Shown here one piece after another: positions 59,223 to 64,000 of a stretch of 64,000 bases of DNA. The notes under the pieces are model-generated. The model saw only the letters and a program-made list of their open reading frames with translations. It was not told where the DNA came from and did no database searches. Positions within the stretch are counted from its first letter, which is position 1. Every line of letters starts with the position of its first letter. A program made the position numbers and the translations under genes. This stretch comes from Derxia gummosa DSM 723 (GTDB lineage: Bacteria > Pseudomonadota > Gammaproteobacteria > Burkholderiales > Burkholderiaceae_E), in assembly GCF_000482785.1 (NCBI RefSeq), contig NZ_AXWS01000015.1, positions 1 through 64,000 on the forward strand. The letters run 5' to 3'.

Positions 59223-59859
59223 CACCGGCCGAATACACGGTCGGGTCGATGAGGGCGTCGCGCAGGGTGCGGCGCGGCTGGGCGTACCAGTCGTTGTGGC
59301 CAGTCTCGTATTCGCTCACGGCTTCGAGGGCGATGCCGCCGCCGCCGCGGTTCCAGTACGACAGCACGCGGCCGGTGGCGTCGGTGCCCGCGTACTTGCC
59401 GGCGAAGGCGGCGTCGCGGCCGTCGAAGGCGTCGGGCTCCCACACCGAGTACACGCCGAACCAGTCGGGCCGCGAGTCGAGCAGGCCGCGCAGCTGGGTG
59501 TCGAGCTGCTCGCGCGTCGGCTGGCGGCCGGCGCCGCGCGCGGCGGCGAGCTGGGCCGCCATGCCGCGCGCCACGCCGAGGGTGGCGCGCAGGTCGTCGC
59601 CCACGTTGGCGGCAAGGCGTTCGGCGTCGAGCGTGGCGCGTTCGAGCGCGGCGTCCTCGGCCATGCGGCCGCCGGCGCGCGCGATGAACAGGCAGGTCAC
59701 GATCAGGCTGGTGACGGCGCAGGCCACGGCCGCGAGCACCAGCCTCAGGCTGAGCGAACGGCCGCGGCGGCGCCGCGTGACGGGGGCGGCCAGATGCGCG
59801 GAAGAGGAGGAGGAAAAGCCTGGTTCGCCGTTCGCGCCGGCGGGCGAGGGGTGGTTCAT
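59223..59859 (-). pseudogene. Methyl-accepting chemotaxis protein, 3'-truncated
   Basis: From ATG 59859 about 210 codons give a receptor N-terminus: TM1 (LSLRLVLAAVACAVTSLIVT) and a dCache-type periplasmic domain containing LLDSRPDWFGVYSVWEPDAF, then GRVLSYWNRGGGGIALEAVS and NDWYAQPRRTLRDALIDPTV. Just after YSAGG the sequence becomes antisense alcohol dehydrogenase; the frame ends at 59086. TM2, HAMP and the signalling domain are absent. The gene meets the truncated dehydrogenase head-on, so one rearrangement removed both 3' ends. Confidence 0.82.
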
Positions 59860-59947
59860 GGTTCTGGGCCGCGGAGTGGAGGGGACGGCGCCGCCGGTCT
59901 GTGCCGGCGTCTGCCGCAGCGCAAAAAATGCCGACTGGAATGCTCGG

Positions 59948-59990
59948 GCAAAGCCGGCAAATGCGGCGGTGTTACAGCGCAAATCCGGCT
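59948..59990 (-). promoter_or_regulatory. Triple GCAAANSCGGC motif upstream of the truncated chemoreceptor
   Basis: GCAAAGCCGGC (59948), GCAAATGCGGC (59957) and GCAAATCCGGC (59979) lie about 90-130 bases before the receptor start. The third is identical, over 12 bases, to the site at 7828 upstream of the intact chemoreceptor. Confidence 0.35.
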
Positions 59991-60138
59991 CTCGCATCGT
60001 GGCAAGACCGCACGGCATGAACCCTGCACTACAGCGCCCGCCGAGGCGCGCGACCTCCTTCACCCGACAAAGCCGACAAAAACCGGCGGCCTTGTCGCGT
60101 CCGCGCGCCGCCAACCTCCCTCCGCGCGGAGCCAGCCC

Positions 60139-61830
60139 ATGAAACTCCAGATCGAGCGCGCCCATGCGCTTGCCCTCGTCGAGCAGTTTCCCCATCTCGC
60201 CCACCTGAACGACCAGCTCAAGTTCGGCAGCAAGGTCGAGGTCAACTTCAGCCAGATCGGCGCCAGCGAGCTGGCCTTCCTCGGCAACCTGTACGAGCAG
60301 GGCGGCCCGACCATGAAGCTGCGCGCGGCCCAGATCGCCACGCTGCACAAGGCTCTGAATGACGACGGCGAGCGCTTCAAGGCCGACGACCTGGAGCAGC
60401 TCGTGCCCGCGATCGCGCGCTGGCTCGCCACCGACGCCCAGCGCGGCTGGCTGTTCACCGCGAGCGTCAATTCGCGGCCGCTGCCCTATGTGGTGACGCG
60501 CATCGACTTCACGCCCTCGTCCAACGACGAGACCGGCAAGGTCTTCCTGGAGCTGAAGGCGAATGCCAAGGGCACGCTCGCGACGGTGACGCTGCGCATC
60601 AACGGCACCGAGATGGCCGACCGCACGGTGGCCGAAATCTTTGCGGCCAAGGGCTACATCCACGAGACGCCGGAGCTGATCGAGGCCTACGACCGCACCA
60701 CCGAGATCTACTTCGACTGGCGCGCGCGCTACGGCCAGCAGTTCAGCGGCCAGGGCACGGCCTTCTACGCCGAAGATCCCACGAGCACCCACCGCGACAC
60801 CGACTGGTCGCGCAAGGACGTGGTGGTGCTGAGCACCGGCGGCGGAGCGGCCCGGCTGGTGAATGACGAAGGCATCCTCGCGACCCGCGCGCTCACGCTC
60901 GACGCGACCGGCGACATCCTCGGCCCCTACCTCCAGAAGGCGGCCAAGTCCAACCGCTACGACGCCGAGGACGAGGTCAAGGAACTCAAGGACGAGCTGC
61001 GCCGCGACCTGTTCACGCAACTGCCCGTCCATCCGCTGATCTTCATGTTCCACCTCGACCTGCACCATTACCTGTGGGTGCATGTGGAGGACATGGCGCT
61101 GTACGAATACCAGCCGCTGCTCAAGCAGAAGCTGGTGCTGCCCGAGGAGCAGACCGACCTCATCGACATCCTCACCGCCGAGATGGACGTGCTGATGGAC
61201 GACATCGTCGCCGGCAAGTCGGGCGGCACGACGGTGCTGTGCGCCGGCCCGGCCGGCGTGGGCAAGACGCTCACCGCCGAGGTGTATTCCGAAATCATCC
61301 GCCGGCCGCTCTACCGCGTTCACTCGGGCCAGCTCGGGCTGAACGTGGCGGCGATGGAAACCGCGCTCAAGGACGTGCTGACGCGGGCGCAGCGCTGGGG
61401 CGCGGTCATGCTCATCGACGAGGCCGACGTGTACATCCGCCGCCGCGACGACAACATGACCGCCAACGCGGTGGTCGGCGTGTTCCTGCGCGTGCTGGAG
61501 TACTTCAACGGGCTGCTCTTCCTCACGACCAACCGTGTCGACGACATCGACGAGGCGATCGTTTCCCGCTGCATCGCGCTCATCAAGTTCAACCCGCCCG
61601 ACCGCGCGGCGCGCCGCAAGATCTGGGGCGTGATGACCGGCCAGTTCGGCCTCGACGTGGCGCCCGAGCTGCTGGAGCAGCTGTCGGACATCTTCCCGGC
61701 CGCGACCGGCCGCGACATCAAGGGTCTGGCCAAGCTCACCGCCAAGTACTGCTCGCACAAGGACTGCGCGCCGACGCTGGAGGTGTTCAAGCGCTGCTCG
61801 GTGTTCCGCGGGATGGACCTGGGCGGCTGA
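60139..61830 (+). CDS. Stand-alone AAA-family ATPase
   Basis: A 563-residue cytoplasmic ATPase. Residues 1-300 form an uncharacterised N-terminal domain (FPHLAHLNDQLKFGSKVEVN, FLGNLYEQGGPTMKLRAAQI). The AAA core has Walker A VLCAGPAGVGKTLTAEVYSE, Walker B GAVMLIDEADVYIRRRDDNM, sensor 1 LLFLTTNRVDDIDEAIVSRC and an Arg-finger region. ATGRDIKGLAKLTAKYCSHK follows. It resembles single-copy AAA ATPases of unknown role in proteobacteria. There is no partner gene; 308 bases lie before it after the chemoreceptor start and 211 after it. Confidence 0.82.
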   Translation: MKLQIERAHALALVEQFPHLAHLNDQLKFGSKVEVNFSQIGASELAFLGNLYEQGGPTMKLRAAQIATLHKALNDDGERFKADDLEQLVPAIARWLATDAQRGWLFTASVNSRPLPYVVTRIDFTPSSNDETGKVFLELKANAKGTLATVTLRINGTEMADRTVAEIFAAKGYIHETPELIEAYDRTTEIYFDWRARYGQQFSGQGTAFYAEDPTSTHRDTDWSRKDVVVLSTGGGAARLVNDEGILATRALTLDATGDILGPYLQKAAKSNRYDAEDEVKELKDELRRDLFTQLPVHPLIFMFHLDLHHYLWVHVEDMALYEYQPLLKQKLVLPEEQTDLIDILTAEMDVLMDDIVAGKSGGTTVLCAGPAGVGKTLTAEVYSEIIRRPLYRVHSGQLGLNVAAMETALKDVLTRAQRWGAVMLIDEADVYIRRRDDNMTANAVVGVFLRVLEYFNGLLFLTTNRVDDIDEAIVSRCIALIKFNPPDRAARRKIWGVMTGQFGLDVAPELLEQLSDIFPAATGRDIKGLAKLTAKYCSHKDCAPTLEVFKRCSVFRGMDLGG

Positions 61831-62041
61831 GCCGCCGACACCGGCGCGGCGCCGGCCGGGCGCGGTCGGACCGCGTCGGCGACGCGCGGGAGTCCGCCAG
61901 CAACACCCGTCCGCGCGGCTGTCCGCGAGATGTAACCGGTGGCGGCTTCGGTCAGCGCGTGGCGGGCCGGGCCGTTGTAAGTTCGTGCCAATCGCGTCGT
62001 GACCGCCTGCTATCGGGCGGCGGCGCGCCACGAATCAGGTC

Positions 62042-64000
62042 ATGTCCTCGCCCACCCCAAGCAGCCCGCCGCCCGCGCCCACGCCTCCCACCGGTACCGG
62101 CGAGGCCATGGCACGGCTGCTCGCGGCGGGCGGTCACGGCACGGGCGGGCAGGGCGCGGCGGGCGCCGGCGGCGGACAGGGCGGGCCGGACGGCGAGGGC
62201 GCGCCAGCCGAGCCGCGTGATCCGCGCGCCGAGATCGCGCGGCGCTTCAATGCGCTGATCGCCGCCGTCTTCATCGTCGGGCTGGTCGCGCTGGGCGGCT
62301 ACTGGTGGAGCATCGAGCGCTCGATCGACCAGCTGCGCGCCAACACCGTGCGCGACGCGACCGAGTTCGGCCTGAGCCTGTCGCAGGCCGTCGCGGGCAG
62401 GGTCGATGCGACGGTGCGCGCGGTGGATGTGGCGCTCCAGTTCCTGAGCCGCCGCCCGCCCGAGCGCAATCCCGATTTCGATGCCGAGGCACGCGCCATC
62501 GCGGCGAGCTTCCCGCCCGGCATGCTGGTGCAGATCGGTGTCATCGGCGCCGACGGCAATCTCGCCTATTCCAGCCTGCCGGGCTGGAAGCCGCTGCACC
62601 TGGGCGACCGCGAGCATTTCACGGTGCATGCCGATGACAGCACCGACGACCGCCTGTTCATCAGCGCGCCGCTGCTCGGCCGCGTGTCCAACCAGTGGAC
62701 GGTGCAGTTCTCGCGCCGCATCGACCGCGACGGGCATTTCGACGGCGTGGCGGTGATCTCGCTCGCGCCGGCGGCGCTGTCGGCCCAGCTCGGCGAGATC
62801 GGTCTGCCGAAGGGCGATGTGGCGGTGCTCATGCGCAGCGACGGCAGCTTTCTCGCGCGCAACACGGCGGGCGAGGAGGTGCTGGGCCGCAAGGTGCGCG
62901 CCGACCGCGAGTTCCTGCGTCCGGACGCGCCCCTGAGCGGCTGGTTCATGAGCCCCGGCACCTTCGACAAGACCGAGCGCATCTACGCCTGGCGCCGGCT
63001 GCCCGAGTTCGGGCTGGTGACGACGGTCGGACTCGATACCGCGCGCGTGCTGGCGGGTTCGGAGCGCGCGATGCTGCGCGGCCGGCTGCGCGGGGCCGGC
63101 ATCACCGTGCTGTTCGTGCTGCTGACGGGCGGCGTGATGCTGCTGCTGTGGCGCGCGCGGCGCGACCAGATCGCGCTGGCCGACAACGCCCAGCTCTACC
63201 GCAACCTGTTCGACCGCAACCTGTCGGTCAAGCTCATGGTCGATCCCGAGACCGGCGCCATCGTCGAGGCCAACGCGGCGGCCTGCCGCTTCTACGGCTA
63301 CACGCACGAGGAGCTGCTCACGCGCCGCATCGGCGACCTCAACACGCTCACGCCCGAACAGATCGCGCGCGAGATGGACGACGCCCGGCGCGAGCGGCGG
63401 CGCCAGTTCCGCTTCCGCCACCGCACCGCCTCGGGCCAGCTGCGCGATGTCGAGGTGTACTCGGGGCCGGTCGAGCGCGGCGGCCGCACGCTGCTCTATT
63501 CGATCGTGCACGACGTGACCGACCGGCGCCGGCTCGAGGAACGCCTGCGCGCCAGCGAGATGCGCCACCGCACGACCATCGAGCTGCTGGCCGAGGGCGT
63601 GCTGGTGTATGGCGCCGACGGCTCGCTGCTGTCGTCGAACGCGGCGGCGCGCACCCTGCTCAATGCCGACGATGCCGCGCTGTCGGCCGGCGACTATTCC
63701 CTCGTCAACCGCGACGGCGAGCCGCTCGCGCGCGACGACTATCCGTCGCGCCGCGCGCTGTCGGTGCTGGCCAGCCAGACCCTCGTGGGCGTGCCCCAGC
63801 CGGGCGGCGGCCATCGCTGGCTGGCGGTCAACACGCGCCGCCTGCCGCCCGAGATCGACGGCCACATCCCGGGCGCGATCCTGTCCTTCTCCGACGTCAC
63901 GCGCGTCATCGACATGGAGCAGCAGGCGCTCAAGCTGACCCAGGCGCGCATCGCCGCCGAGGACGCGAGCCGCGCCAAGAGCGAGTTCCTGTCCAACATC
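62042..64000 (+). CDS. Cache-PAS sensor histidine kinase, 3' end outside the window
   Basis: The frame from ATG 62042 is open for 653 codons to the window edge. A Pro/Gly-rich start precedes TM1 (FNALIAAVFIVGLVALGGYW). A periplasmic Cache domain holds LGDREHFTVHADDSTDDRLF and NQWTVQFSRRIDRDGHFDGV; TM2 is ITVLFVLLTGGVMLLLWRAR. PAS domains follow (YRNLFDRNLSVKLMVDPETG, EVYSGPVERGGRTLLYSIVH). The last visible residues AEDASRAKSEFLSNI are the start of a HisKA domain. It is a clear paralogue of the kinase-less sensor at 44953. Confidence 0.88.
   Translation, partial: MSSPTPSSPPPAPTPPTGTGEAMARLLAAGGHGTGGQGAAGAGGGQGGPDGEGAPAEPRDPRAEIARRFNALIAAVFIVGLVALGGYWWSIERSIDQLRANTVRDATEFGLSLSQAVAGRVDATVRAVDVALQFLSRRPPERNPDFDAEARAIAASFPPGMLVQIGVIGADGNLAYSSLPGWKPLHLGDREHFTVHADDSTDDRLFISAPLLGRVSNQWTVQFSRRIDRDGHFDGVAVISLAPAALSAQLGEIGLPKGDVAVLMRSDGSFLARNTAGEEVLGRKVRADREFLRPDAPLSGWFMSPGTFDKTERIYAWRRLPEFGLVTTVGLDTARVLAGSERAMLRGRLRGAGITVLFVLLTGGVMLLLWRARRDQIALADNAQLYRNLFDRNLSVKLMVDPETGAIVEANAAACRFYGYTHEELLTRRIGDLNTLTPEQIAREMDDARRERRRQFRFRHRTASGQLRDVEVYSGPVERGGRTLLYSIVHDVTDRRRLEERLRASEMRHRTTIELLAEGVLVYGADGSLLSSNAAARTLLNADDAALSAGDYSLVNRDGEPLARDDYPSRRALSVLASQTLVGVPQPGGGHRWLAVNTRRLPPEIDGHIPGAILSFSDVTRVIDMEQQALKLTQARIAAEDASRAKSEFLSNI

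Noticed and set aside
58852-61830. A single 992-codon frame including the AAA ATPase
   Set aside because: Only the part from 60139 has homology; the preceding codons cross the dehydrogenase/chemoreceptor scar in the wrong frame.

Overview
The window is very GC-rich (clearly above 65 percent by eye) and almost every gene has the codon bias of a high-GC proteobacterium. The gene families and their order point to a betaproteobacterium (Burkholderiales/Rhodocyclales-like): a red-type RuBisCO operon with a divergent LysR regulator, an arsR-arsI-acr3-arsC operon, NikR, a HoxJ/HupT-like kinase, methyl-accepting chemotaxis proteins and TonB-dependent metal uptake. A facultative chemolithoautotroph is the natural reading, but taxonomy is inferred from gene content only.

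Layout. 1-200: the 5' end of a VgrG-like gene leaving the window. 361-1155: nikR and a small partner. 1158-3726 (minus): an arsenic operon arsR-arsI-acr3-arsC. 3930-6081: a secreted SnoaL/NTF2-like protein, an ECF sigma factor and its membrane anti-sigma factor. 6140-7696: a chemotaxis receptor. 7957-19220 (minus): a complete-looking cbb operon in the order cbbL-S-E-X-F-P-T-Z-A-Y, with divergent cbbR at 19353-20294. It covers RuBisCO, its activase, ribulose-phosphate regeneration, phosphoglycolate salvage and removal of misfire products; GAPDH and PGK are absent. 20364-24538: a BLUF photoreceptor, a HoxJ/HupT-like kinase, a Cys-rich two-gene unit and a CcsA/YpjD-like membrane protein.

24654-33755 (minus): an eight-gene metal-acquisition cluster. 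It holds a TonB receptor, a large secreted protein of unknown function, a DUF2946 protein, a small membrane protein, PCu(A)C, an outer-membrane protein and the MbnP/MbnH copper pair. A dyad resembling a NikR box (GTATGA-N15-TCATAC) lies just upstream of the receptor, and NikR itself is encoded 33 kb away in the same window. 33964-37092: a DUF429 protein, a small gene with an FNR-like site, a DMT exporter and a PhnZ-like HD protein. 37446-46812: a signalling array (degenerate kinase; then, on the plus strand, hybrid kinase, CheR, CheB, REC-kinase and a kinase-less Cache-PAS sensor, all linked by 4-base overlaps). 46949-47866: serine acetyltransferase.

48302-57540 (plus) is the most interesting region. 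It is a tightly packed biosynthetic operon beginning with a single protein that fuses a GNAT/BioF2-type acyltransferase domain to a serine-palmitoyltransferase-like alpha-oxoamine synthase. This is followed by a dedicated acyl carrier protein, a fatty-acyl-AMP ligase, a Tat-exported small subunit with a GMC oxidoreductase, a phytoene-desaturase-like flavoenzyme, an SDR and a secreted DUF2147 protein. It looks like a sphingolipid/ceramide-like or amino-ketone lipid pathway with unusual flavin redox steps. Its 5' end is less GC-rich than its neighbours and a perfect 20-base palindrome lies just upstream.

57622-64000: an AraC regulator; two genes (a zinc-type alcohol dehydrogenase and a chemoreceptor) that are both cut off where they meet at about 59.22 kb, a deletion scar or misassembly; an orphan AAA ATPase; and a Cache-PAS sensor kinase running off the end that is a paralogue of the kinase-less sensor at 44953. 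No rRNA, tRNA, CRISPR array or insertion sequence was seen.
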